The notes beneath the pieces are model-generated. The model worked only from the letters and a program-made list of their open reading frames with translations. It was not told where the DNA came from and made no database searches. Below are positions 53,634 to 62,241 of a DNA stretch of 64,000 nucleotides, piece after piece. The DNA is taken from NCBI GenBank assembly GCA_028281105.1, contig JANQKQ010000026.1, forward strand, positions 124,001-188,000, in the 5' to 3' direction. Made by a program: the position numbers and the translations under genes. This DNA is from Rhizobiaceae bacterium. GTDB taxonomy: Bacteria > Pseudomonadota > Alphaproteobacteria > Rhizobiales > Rhizobiaceae. Positions within the stretch are counted from its first letter, which is position 1. The number at the start of each line of letters is the position of its first letter.

Positions 53634-55141
53634 TTCTTCTTCCCCAATCCGCCCGGCAGCTTGGGCGCCCCCATGCCGATCTGCTTGGCCATGCGCTCCA
53701 GCTCCTTGGGGTCCATCCCGGAAAGATCCGGCATCGCGCCGCCCATTCCCGGTGCGCCCTGGGGCAGGCCCGGCAGGCCGCCTACCGGCATCTGCGGCAT
53801 CGCGCCGCCGCCCAGAGCGCCCAGCAGGCCCCGGCGTCCGCCCGCCTTGCCCATCTTGCGCATCATGTCGCCCATCTGGCGATGCATCTTCAGCAGCTTG
53901 TTGATCTCTTGGACCGAAGTGCCGGAACCGGCAGCGACCCGCTTCTTGCGGCTGGCGTTCAGCAGTTTCGGCGACTTGCGTTCGCGCTTGGTCATCGACG
54001 AAATGATCGCCTGCTGTCGCTTGAAGATGGAATCGTCGAGCCCGGCCGCCTCGATCTGTTTCTTCATCTTGCCGACCCCGGGCAGCATTCCCATAATCCC
54101 GCCCATTCCGCCGAGATTCTGCATCTGGCCGAGCTGCTCGGAAAGGTCGTTCAAGTCGAACTCGCCCTTCTGCATGCGCCGCGCCATGGCCGCGGCCTTT
54201 TCCTGGTCGATGGTCTCGGCGGCCTTCTCCACCAGCGAGACGATGTCGCCCATGCCTAAGATGCGGTCGGCGATTCGACCTGGATGAAAATCCTCCAGCG
54301 CCTCCATCTTCTCGCCGGTGCCGATCAGCTTGATCGGCTTTCCGGTGACCGCGCGCATCGACAGCGCCGCGCCGCCGCGCCCGTCGCCGTCGACCCGGGT
54401 CAGCACGATGCCGGTGACGCCGACCCGCTCATCGAAGCTGCCCGCCAGGTTGACCGCGTCCTGGCCGGTCAGCGCGTCGGCCACCAGCAATATCTCGTGC
54501 GGATTGGACGCCGCCTGGATGTCAGCCATCTCCACCATCAACGGCTCGTCGATGTGGGTACGCCCGGCGGTATCCAGGATCAGCACGTCGAACCCGCCCA
54601 GCTTGGCCGCCTGGATGGCCCGCTTGGTGATCTCGACCGGGGCCTGTCCGTCTACGATCGGCAGGGTTTCCACCGAAGTCTGCTCGCCGAGCTGGCGCAG
54701 CTGCTCCTGGGCGGCCGGCCGACGCGTATCGAGCGAGGCCATCAAGATCTTCTTTTTCTGCCGCTCGGTCAGCCGCTTGCCGATCTTTGCAGCGGTCGTC
54801 GTCTTGCCCGAGCCCTGCAGCCCGACCATCATGACGACGACCGGCGGCGCGGCGGCAAGGTCGATGGGTTCGGCGTCCGATCCGAGCATATCGACCAGCT
54901 CGTCATGGACGATCTTGACCACCATCTGGCCCGGCGTGACCGATTTGACGACCTCGACGCCAACCGCCTTCTCCCGCACCTTCTCGGTGAACGAGCGCAC
55001 CACATCGAGCGCCACGTCGGCTTCGATCAGCGCGCGGCGAACCTCGCGCAGCGCGGCGCCGACATCCTTTTCGGTGAGCGCACCACGGCGGGTCAGCCCT
55101 TCGAAGATCGCGCCGAGGCGGTCTGACAGAGATTCGAACAT
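53630..55141 (-). CDS. ffh: Signal recognition particle protein
   Basis: GTPase of the signal recognition particle, binding 4.5S RNA and nascent signal sequences for delivery to FtsY. 503 residues from the ATG at 55141 (MFESLSDRLGAIF, AAGGAAG upstream). N domain (1-90), G domain with GLQGSGKTTTAAKIG near 105, DTRRPAAQEQL, DTAGRTHIDEP, TRVDGDGRGGAAL, and a Met-rich M domain (from ~325; QMQNLGGMGGIMGMLPG, FKRQQAIISSMTKRER, RVAAGSGTSVQEINKLLKM). The last ~70 residues are rich in Gly, Pro and Met. First gene of the ffh-GNAT-CM-rpsP-rimM-trmD-rplS operon, with a promoter 184-212 bases upstream. Confidence 0.97.
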   Translation of the reverse strand: MFESLSDRLGAIFEGLTRRGALTEKDVGAALREVRRALIEADVALDVVRSFTEKVREKAVGVEVVKSVTPGQMVVKIVHDELVDMLGSDAEPIDLAAAPPVVVMMVGLQGSGKTTTAAKIGKRLTERQKKKILMASLDTRRPAAQEQLRQLGEQTSVETLPIVDGQAPVEITKRAIQAAKLGGFDVLILDTAGRTHIDEPLMVEMADIQAASNPHEILLVADALTGQDAVNLAGSFDERVGVTGIVLTRVDGDGRGGAALSMRAVTGKPIKLIGTGEKMEALEDFHPGRIADRILGMGDIVSLVEKAAETIDQEKAAAMARRMQKGEFDLNDLSEQLGQMQNLGGMGGIMGMLPGVGKMKKQIEAAGLDDSIFKRQQAIISSMTKRERKSPKLLNASRKKRVAAGSGTSVQEINKLLKMHRQMGDMMRKMGKAGGRRGLLGALGGGAMPQMPVGGLPGLPQGAPGMGGAMPDLSGMDPKELERMAKQIGMGAPKLPGGLGKKK

Positions 55142-55324
55142 CGCTTCCTTGCTACATCGGCGCGCCCTTCTCTCGGCGCCACTGGCCACCGACCGCGATC
55201 CGGTCGGCAAACACGTTCGGCATCCGAGGGCGCATCGCGCTGTCGGATGGTCGCCTCCGGGATCTCTTTAGACCTTTTCGGGTCCCGGTCGGGCGATGAA
55301 ACCAAACGTTTCGAAACTGGCGGG

Positions 55325-55353
55325 GTTAAATCGCCTCGATCCGTCATTGTCAA
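55325..55353 (-). promoter_or_regulatory. Promoter of the ffh operon
   Basis: Minus strand: TTGACA (55353-55348) matches the -35 consensus exactly, then a 17-base spacer and TTTAAC (55330-55325, 4 of 6). Transcription would begin near 55318 and leave a 5' untranslated leader of about 175 bases before the ffh ATG. No known riboswitch was recognised in that leader. Confidence 0.6.
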
Positions 55354-55399
55354 GCGCGACCAAACCCACTCGCAGCCGGCTTGGCGCGGACGCACCCGA

Positions 55400-57388
55400 T
55401 CAATTCGCCGACGCGCGCTCCTCCGGTCTGCTCCGTCCGTTCGACTTGCGCGCCAGGTTGGACGGCCTGTTCTGTATGAGCTTGCCGATGTTGGCCTTGT
55501 TTCCCGCTTTGACGGCGGCCTCGATCTTGAGCAGGAACTCATCACCGCTGTGACCTTCGAACTCGCCGCCGGTCAGTCCGGAAAGACCGGGTATGTCGAG
55601 CTTGTGCTCGGTCTCGAACCGGTTGATGAGCTTCTCGTCGAAGCGCTCGCCCGGTCTCGGCCCGATGATCTCCAATTCGACATCGTCCCTGCGGCCGATC
55701 GGCGAATAGGCGGCGATGACCCGCCTGGCCAGATCTATGATCTTGAGCGGCTGGCCGATGTTGAGGATGTAACGGTTGTATCGCGCTTTCTTGTCGGCGA
55801 AGGCGTGCACCGAGGCGCCCAGCACCAGATCGGTCGCCTCCTCGATCGTCATGAAATAGCGCACCATGTTGGGATCGGTGATCGTGACCGGCCCGCCGCG
55901 CATCGCCTGTTCGATGAAGCGCGGCACCGCCGAACCGTTCGACGCCAATACATTGCCGAAACGCACCGACAGCGACCGGAATGAGGGCGTGCTGCGATCG
56001 GCGCGCGCCACCGCCAATTCACCGCAATATTTGGTAATCCCCAGCACCGAGACCGGATCGACGGCCTTGTCGGTGGAAATAAACACGAACAGCTTGACGG
56101 AATTGTCCAGTGCCGAGGCGAGCAGGTTCTTGGTGCCGAAATAGTTGGTCTTGAACCCCTCGATCCAGTCCTCTTCCAGCACCGGCACATGTTTGAGCGC
56201 GGCGGCATGCAACACCGCCCACGGCTTGTAGCGGGCGATCAGATCGCCGATGCGCTCGCGTTCGCGCACGTCGCAGATGCGGCCGGTGACCTTGATCTGC
56301 GGCGCTGCGGCCGACAGTTTCCCGACCAGTTCGGTGAGCAGATATTCGGAATTGTCGAGCACCACCAGGTGCTCCACGTCCAGCGTCACCAGCCGCTCGC
56401 AGATGCTCGATCCCACCGAGCCGCCGCCGCCGGTCACCATCACCGTGCGCCCGGCATAGTGCGCGCGCACCCGGTCCATGTCGATCGCGTTGGAATGGCG
56501 CAACAGAATGTCTTCCGGCGACAACTCCTGCAGGAGCTGTGCGCCCGCCAGCGGGTCCTCCGAATCGGACACGCGCAGCTTGCGCACCCGCAGCCCGATT
56601 CGGTTGGCTTCCTGCACCAGCTTGGCGACGTCGCCATGCTCAGAATAGCCGGCGAGGATGATCAGCACCGGCATGCGCTTTGGGTTGAACCGCTTCGTCG
56701 TCGTCTCCAGCGCGTCGGCCAGCATCGCCTCGGTGCCGACCACCGGAACGCCGCGCACGACCCGGCCCACATGGCCGCGCGTCGTGGTGATGATGCCGCG
56801 CGCGCGCATCGGCGAGCGCGCATTGTCGTGGATCGACTTGATGAACTGGTCACACTCGTCGAGGCCGCCGGCCAACAGCACGTCCTGGACGTCGTGGGTC
56901 GCCTCGAACACCGCACGGCTGCCCAAATCCGACAGATAGCGCGCCGCCACCCGCGTCGACGAGACCAGCACCAGCACGACCAGCACGAAGATGACCAGCG
57001 CCGGCGTGGCGATCAGCACCTTGGCATGCCCGGTAAACCGGTCCGGCAGCAGGTTCATCGCCACCAGAACCAGCCCGATCATCACGACCGAGCGCACGAT
57101 GTTGGCGTAGTCGGGCAGCGAGGCGAACCGCCAAAGCGAATGATAAAGCCCGAAATAGCGGAACGAGAAATGGCAGAAGATCGCGATCAGCACGTAGATC
57201 TTCACGTTTTCGCTGATGTCGGCGATCGGCAGGGCCGAACCGTGCACGATCACGAACGCAGCCGAAAGGGCGACCACGACCGAAACCAGATCCAGCGCCA
57301 TGACCGCCGGAACCTTCCACGCCCCGCCGGCGTGGTTGAGCGAGCGGATCGCCTTGGCGAACTGGAGCAGAAGTGCCGTGAGCCTCAT
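55400..57388 (-). CDS. Membrane nucleotide-sugar dehydratase/epimerase (CapD/PglF family)
   Basis: 662 residues from the ATG at 57388. Four hydrophobic helices in the first ~130 residues, a Rossmann-like middle (CoA-binding-like, ~150-275), then an extended SDR domain with NAD loop VTGGGGSVGSSICERL near 310. These proteins make UDP-4-keto-6-deoxy sugars for surface polysaccharide. The catalytic stretch reads ISTDKAVDPVSVLGITKYCGE: the Thr-Asp-Lys is kept but the Tyr of YxxxK is replaced by Leu (PglF has Met), with the Lys retained. Ends in a basic tail. Downstream of the WecA-like gene. Confidence 0.88.
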   Translation of the reverse strand: MRLTALLLQFAKAIRSLNHAGGAWKVPAVMALDLVSVVVALSAAFVIVHGSALPIADISENVKIYVLIAIFCHFSFRYFGLYHSLWRFASLPDYANIVRSVVMIGLVLVAMNLLPDRFTGHAKVLIATPALVIFVLVVLVLVSSTRVAARYLSDLGSRAVFEATHDVQDVLLAGGLDECDQFIKSIHDNARSPMRARGIITTTRGHVGRVVRGVPVVGTEAMLADALETTTKRFNPKRMPVLIILAGYSEHGDVAKLVQEANRIGLRVRKLRVSDSEDPLAGAQLLQELSPEDILLRHSNAIDMDRVRAHYAGRTVMVTGGGGSVGSSICERLVTLDVEHLVVLDNSEYLLTELVGKLSAAAPQIKVTGRICDVRERERIGDLIARYKPWAVLHAAALKHVPVLEEDWIEGFKTNYFGTKNLLASALDNSVKLFVFISTDKAVDPVSVLGITKYCGELAVARADRSTPSFRSLSVRFGNVLASNGSAVPRFIEQAMRGGPVTITDPNMVRYFMTIEEATDLVLGASVHAFADKKARYNRYILNIGQPLKIIDLARRVIAAYSPIGRRDDVELEIIGPRPGERFDEKLINRFETEHKLDIPGLSGLTGGEFEGHSGDEFLLKIEAAVKAGNKANIGKLIQNRPSNLARKSNGRSRPEERASAN

Positions 57389-57460
57389 AACCTTACAATC
57401 CAAAAAGATACTTGCGCGCCGGCGCCAGGCAAGGCGATGACACGATCGCCACGCCGCGCG

Positions 57461-58552
57461 TTATTCCTCTCGGACACCGGTTTGCGCCGGCCGGCCGCCC
57501 ACCTGTGAGTCCGCCGGCGGCTGCCTGCGTGAAAAACCCGCCAGCGTCGTAGCCATGGACAGGACCGCAGCCGCCACGCATCCGGCTTCGACCCAACCCG
57601 GCAAGGCGACAAATGACGCCAACACCACAACCACGCAGATACAACCGGTGACCAATACCGTCAACGCTATGCGTGCGCTCGACAGGCCGTTCGCCTGCGC
57701 ACGCTGATAGAAATGGTCGCGATGCGCTTTCAGCAACGGCCGACCGGCGACAAGCCGCCGCGCCAATGTCAGCGTCGCGTCGGTCAACGGATAGGCGAAC
57801 AGCAGAACGAACAGCATCGAGCCCTGGATCATGAAAAACTGCGCCGACAGGATGCCGGCGGCCAGCCCCAGACCGAGACTGCCCGAATCACCCAAGAAGG
57901 CGCGGGCCACTGGCCGGTTGAACCAAGCAAAGGCCGCCAATCCACCCGCCGCCAGCATGGCCACCGCCCCATATCCGGCCGGGAAAAGCCCTCCCAGGGA
58001 CAGCAGCGCCAGACCCAGGAAGCCGGGCAGAAGATTGGCCACCGTGATCAGATCGATGCCGTCCATGAAGTTGATTGCGTTCATGTACCACACAAGACCG
58101 ATCACCATCGCGGCGGATATCGCCAACCATGTCACCGAAACCCCGCCGGCGCCGGCAAATATCCCGGTGATGCCGGCGGTCGCGGTTGCCGCCACGGCAA
58201 TCTGGACCGCCAGCCGCAGCCGCACCGACAGACCGCGCAGATCATCGACGGCGCCGGTGAGCGCGATCACCCCCACCATCAGCACGAACAGTCCCAACGG
58301 CAGCGGATGGAAGCCGTTGGGATCAAACAGCCATACGGCGAGCGCCCCCGCCAGCATGACCGGCATGATGACCAGGCCGCCGACCTGCGGCGCGACGTGA
58401 CCGTGATTGGCGGGGTGGTCGGGATTGGCGACAAATTGCCTGGCGCCGATGCGAAGCACCAGCCAGAGCAGAATGAAAACCGCCGCCAGTCCGGCCAGGA
58501 ACGACCAAAGCACAACCATCGCTAGTCCATCCGGAACCATGAAGATACGCAT
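57461..58552 (-). CDS. Undecaprenyl-phosphate sugar-1-phosphate transferase (WecA/WbpL-like)
   Basis: Polytopic inner-membrane enzyme that starts lipid-linked polysaccharide synthesis by moving a sugar-1-phosphate to undecaprenyl phosphate. About 363 residues with roughly ten helices; the ATG at 58552 is chosen, but 58540 is equally possible because neither has a good ribosome site. Family motifs: GAVDDLRGL (Mg and substrate Asp pair), MNAINFMDGIDL, LGDSGSLGLG and KAHRDHFYQRAQ. Downstream lies the CapD-like dehydratase, consistent with supplying the sugar. The C-terminus is a ~20-residue basic tail. Confidence 0.9.
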   Translation of the reverse strand: MRIFMVPDGLAMVVLWSFLAGLAAVFILLWLVLRIGARQFVANPDHPANHGHVAPQVGGLVIMPVMLAGALAVWLFDPNGFHPLPLGLFVLMVGVIALTGAVDDLRGLSVRLRLAVQIAVAATATAGITGIFAGAGGVSVTWLAISAAMVIGLVWYMNAINFMDGIDLITVANLLPGFLGLALLSLGGLFPAGYGAVAMLAAGGLAAFAWFNRPVARAFLGDSGSLGLGLAAGILSAQFFMIQGSMLFVLLFAYPLTDATLTLARRLVAGRPLLKAHRDHFYQRAQANGLSSARIALTVLVTGCICVVVVLASFVALPGWVEAGCVAAAVLSMATTLAGFSRRQPPADSQVGGRPAQTGVREE

Positions 58553-58778
58553 CGCACACACACCAACAAACCAAACGCCGCCACGGCCGGACCAGTTAAC
58601 ACCACTGGCCTGGTAAGCCAAAACCAAAACCGCCGGCGCAATCGCCCGGCCGCGCCACGGCGAAGCTGCTTACCCCGTCGTCAATTTGCGTATGGTAAAC
58701 CGCCGAAAATGGTCCTATGGACTACCCCGATCCGTTTCCTTTCGAACTACCGGAAAGCGCGGGGGCACACAGGCTCTC

Positions 58779-60059
58779 ATGGTTCCCATTTTCACAGACG
58801 CCGATCATCGCAATGGCCTGTTCGCCCTGCTGGTCGCCGTGCTCCCGCTGGCGGCGGGAAGCTTTTCCACCGCGCTTTTCTTCGCGGCCGCTGTCGCGCT
58901 GCTGGTGGAATTCGGCCCGGTCAGCAGCCTGCGCCTTGCCCGCGATACGCTGTCGGCGCAGCCGGCCCTGTGGCTGTTGCTGGCTTTCTTTGCCGTAGCG
59001 TCCGCCACAAACCTCGCCGGCGACGATCCAGCGCGGGGCCTGGAGTTCGCCGGCGCCTATCTGCATTTTCCCGTCGCGGTGCTGCTGGTGGGCTGGCTCA
59101 GGAAACTGTCGCCGGAGCTCGATTTTCTCGGCTTCTTCATATGGGGATGCCGGTTCGGCGTGCCGATCGCATTCCTGATTGGCCTATGGCAGTTCGCCAA
59201 CGAATATCCCCGGGTGGAGGGCGCCAGCATCAATGCGCTTCTGTACGGCTTCCTGTGCATGCTGGCCGGAACCCTGTCGGTCCTGAGGGTACAGGGCGAC
59301 GGCAGAGCCGAACGGCTGTTTGCCTGGACAGGACTGGTGTTGGGCACCGCATGCGTATTGATGTCGTTCGCGCGCGGCATCTGGCTGCTGCTGCCGGTAA
59401 TGTATCTGGTGATCGCTATCTATCTCGCCAGGATAAGGACACTGTCGCCGATGCATCTGGCGGCGCCGATCCTGGCGGTGGTGTTGGCGAGCGCCATGCT
59501 GCTGACCCCATACGGCTCGCGCGAGTGGGACGCGCGCATCATCACGCCCCTGCAACAGGTCGAAACCGGCGCTTTGACCGGCACCGCGATCCAGGACCGG
59601 CTCGACATGCTGGCGACCGGCTGGCGGCTGTTCCTCGACCATCCGGCGATCGGCGTGGGCATGCAGAACACCGTGGCCGCGGCGAACGAGATTTCGCAGC
59701 TTGTGGTGGGCCGGCAAACCGATTTCACCTTCACCCATCTGCACAACGACTATCTTACCCACGCGGCCGGCGGCGGTATTCTGCTGGCCGCCCTGTTCGT
59801 CGCCATGCTGGTCCTGCCCGTGTGGATCGCGGCGCGGTCCAAACGCGATCGGATGTATCACACCCGGCTTTATTTCGCGGCGATGGTCTCGATAGCCTAT
59901 GCCGGCGCCGCACTGACCAACCTGGTCTTCCGGCACGACCTGCCCCAGACCTTCTTCATGTGCGCGCTGGTGTTCATCGCGGTCAGCGCCGCCCAGTCCG
60001 AGGCCGGGGTCGACAAGCCTACCCTGTGGCCAGACCGGGACCGGCCCGCGCCGACGTGA
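58779..60059 (+). CDS. O-antigen ligase / Wzy_C-like membrane protein
   Basis: 426 residues with about eleven or twelve hydrophobic helices. The ATG at 58779 gives MVPIFTDADHRNG; the frame runs open to 58686, so a longer form cannot be excluded. The Wzy_C/WaaL pattern is present: a large periplasmic loop after ~residue 240 (RIITPLQQVETGALTGTAIQDRLDML, the Arg), GMQNTVAAANEISQLVVG, then HLHNDYLTHAAGGGILLAALF. The H-x-N-x-x-L of HNDYLTHAA is typical of O-antigen ligases and polymerases. Diverges from the WecA-like gene. Confidence 0.85.
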   Translation: MVPIFTDADHRNGLFALLVAVLPLAAGSFSTALFFAAAVALLVEFGPVSSLRLARDTLSAQPALWLLLAFFAVASATNLAGDDPARGLEFAGAYLHFPVAVLLVGWLRKLSPELDFLGFFIWGCRFGVPIAFLIGLWQFANEYPRVEGASINALLYGFLCMLAGTLSVLRVQGDGRAERLFAWTGLVLGTACVLMSFARGIWLLLPVMYLVIAIYLARIRTLSPMHLAAPILAVVLASAMLLTPYGSREWDARIITPLQQVETGALTGTAIQDRLDMLATGWRLFLDHPAIGVGMQNTVAAANEISQLVVGRQTDFTFTHLHNDYLTHAAGGGILLAALFVAMLVLPVWIAARSKRDRMYHTRLYFAAMVSIAYAGAALTNLVFRHDLPQTFFMCALVFIAVSAAQSEAGVDKPTLWPDRDRPAPT

Positions 60060-60060
60060 C

Positions 60061-62220
60061 TCAGCGGTTGCGCCCGCGCGCCTGATCGCGGATACGGCCG
60101 GCCAGATCGGCCGCCGAGGCCAGGATATTGGTACCCGGCCCGTAGATCGCCGCTACCCCGGCATCGAGCAGAAAGGGGTGGTCCTGCGCCGGAATGACCC
60201 CGCCGCACACGACGATCTTGTCGGCGGCGTCCCGGTCCGCCAGTTCGGCCAGAAGCATGGGCGCCAGCGTCTTGTGGCCGGCCGCATGCGATGAGATGCC
60301 GACCACGTCGACACCCGCCTCCACCGCCAGTTCGGCCGCTTCCGCCGGCGTGCGAAACAGCGGCCCCACGGTGACATCGAAGCCCAGATCGCCGAAGGCC
60401 GAAGCGATCACGTGGGCGCCGCGATCGTGCCCATCCTGTCCCATCTTCACCACCAGCACCCGGGGCTTGCGCCCGAGCTCTTTGGAGGTCTTCTCGATCG
60501 CCGCTTCGACGTCGGTGAACGCCTCGTCTTCCGCCAGCTTGCCGCCATAGACCCCGCTGACGATCTCGGTTCTGGCGTCGTGCCGGCCCCAGGCGTCTTC
60601 CATCGCCGAAGAGATCTCGCCGACGCTGGCGCGGCACCGCGCCGCCTCGAGCGCCGTCTCCAGCAGATTGGTCTTGCCGTCGCGCGCGGTCGCCGACAGC
60701 TTCTCGAGCGCCGCGTTGCACGCCGCCTCGTCGCGATTGGCGCGCATTCGGTTAAGCCGCTCGACCTGGGTTTTGCGCACCGCCGAATTGTCCACCTCGA
60801 GAATATCGAACTCGCCGTCCTCGCCGTCGTTGGTGAACCGGTTGACGCCGACGATCACCTTGTCGCCCCTGTCGACGCGCGCCTGGCGCGCGGCGGCCGC
60901 CTGTTCGATGCGCGCTTTCGGCAGCCCCGCTTCCACGGCGGCCACCATGCCCCCCATCGCCTCGACTTCCTCGATCAGCTCCCACGCCTTGTCCGCCAGT
61001 TGTTGGGTCAGACTCTCGACGTAATAGCTGCCGGCCAGCGGGTCGACCACGTTGGTGACCCCGGTCTCGTGCTGCAGGATCAGCTGGGTGTTGCGCGCGA
61101 TGCGCGCGGAGAACTCGGTCGGCAGCGCGATGGCCTCATCGAACGAATTGGTGTGCAGCGACTGGGTGCCGCCCAGCGCCGCCGACATCGCCTCAAACGC
61201 GGTGCGCACCACATTGTTGTAGGGGTCCTGCTCCTGCAGCGACACGCCCGACGTCTGGCAATGGGTGCGCAACATGAGACTTTTCGGATCCTTGGGCTCG
61301 AACTCGGCCATGATCCGCGACCACAGTAGCCGCGCGGCCCGCAGCTTCGCGGCTTCGGCGAAGAAGTCCATGCCGATGCAGAAGAAGAACGACAACCGGC
61401 CGGCGAACGCGTCCACATCGAGGCCCTTCGCCAATGCCGCGCGCACATATTCGCGCCCGTCGGCCAGGGTGTAGGCCAGTTCCTGGACCAGGGTCGAGCC
61501 CGCCTCCTGCATGTGATAGCCGGAGATCGAGATCGAGTTGAACTTCGGCATGTGCTTGGACGTGTATTCGATGATGTCCGCGACGATGCGCATCGACGGT
61601 TCCGGCGGGTAGATATAGGTGTTGCGGACCATGAACTCCTTCAGGATGTCGTTCTGGATGGTCCCCGACAGATCCGCGCGCGCCACGCCCTGCTCCTCGC
61701 CGGCGACGATGAAGCTGGCGAGCACCGGGATCACCGCCCCGTTCATGGTCATCGACACCGACATCTCGCCCAGCGGAATGCCGTCGAACAGGATCTTCAT
61801 GTCCTCGACCGAATCGATCGCCACCCCGGCCATGCCCACATCGCCCACCACGCGGGGGTGGTCGGAATCGTAGCCGCGATGGGTCGCCAGATCGAACGCC
61901 ACGGACAGGCCGCGCTGCCCGCCCGCCAGCGCCTTGCGGTAGAACGCGTTCGAGGCTTCGGCGGTAGAGAACCCGGCATACTGGCGGATCGTCCAAGGCC
62001 GGCCTGCATACATGGTCGCCCGCGGCCCACGCACATAGGGCGCGAAGCCGGGCAGGCCGCCCAGGTGGTCGATGCCGTCCAGATCGTCGGCGGTATAAAG
62101 CGGCTTGATGTCCAACCCGCTGTCGGTGCTTCCGGTCAGCTCATCCACCGCGCGTCCGCGCAGTTCCTTGTCGGCCAGCGCCTGCCAGTCGGTGACATTC
62201 GGCTTGTCGTGCTTGCTCAT
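60061..62220 (-). CDS. scpA: Methylmalonyl-CoA mutase (large chain)
   Basis: Adenosylcobalamin-dependent rearrangement of methylmalonyl-CoA to succinyl-CoA. 719 residues. Catalytic TIM barrel (about 40-430: [54 protein letters not shown] with the active His) and C-terminal B12 domain with base-off motif DGHDRGAH near 597 and [28 protein letters not shown]. Its end is one base away from the end of the opposing O-antigen ligase gene. The acyl-CoA carboxylase gene is 21 bases upstream on the same strand. Confidence 0.97.
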   Translation of the reverse strand: MSKHDKPNVTDWQALADKELRGRAVDELTGSTDSGLDIKPLYTADDLDGIDHLGGLPGFAPYVRGPRATMYAGRPWTIRQYAGFSTAEASNAFYRKALAGGQRGLSVAFDLATHRGYDSDHPRVVGDVGMAGVAIDSVEDMKILFDGIPLGEMSVSMTMNGAVIPVLASFIVAGEEQGVARADLSGTIQNDILKEFMVRNTYIYPPEPSMRIVADIIEYTSKHMPKFNSISISGYHMQEAGSTLVQELAYTLADGREYVRAALAKGLDVDAFAGRLSFFFCIGMDFFAEAAKLRAARLLWSRIMAEFEPKDPKSLMLRTHCQTSGVSLQEQDPYNNVVRTAFEAMSAALGGTQSLHTNSFDEAIALPTEFSARIARNTQLILQHETGVTNVVDPLAGSYYVESLTQQLADKAWELIEEVEAMGGMVAAVEAGLPKARIEQAAAARQARVDRGDKVIVGVNRFTNDGEDGEFDILEVDNSAVRKTQVERLNRMRANRDEAACNAALEKLSATARDGKTNLLETALEAARCRASVGEISSAMEDAWGRHDARTEIVSGVYGGKLAEDEAFTDVEAAIEKTSKELGRKPRVLVVKMGQDGHDRGAHVIASAFGDLGFDVTVGPLFRTPAEAAELAVEAGVDVVGISSHAAGHKTLAPMLLAELADRDAADKIVVCGGVIPAQDHPFLLDAGVAAIYGPGTNILASAADLAGRIRDQARGRNR

Positions 62221-62241
62221 CGTCCCATCCGATTACCGGCC

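Noticed and set aside
58590-58610. TTAAC upstream of the WecA-like gene as a CtrA box
   Set aside because: Only a half site; no second TTAA at the required 7-base spacing.
58709-60085. Second 458-codon plus-strand frame across the O-antigen ligase region
   Set aside because: It is Arg/Gly/Ala-rich without hydrophobic helices, while the other frame gives a coherent multi-helix Wzy_C-like protein.
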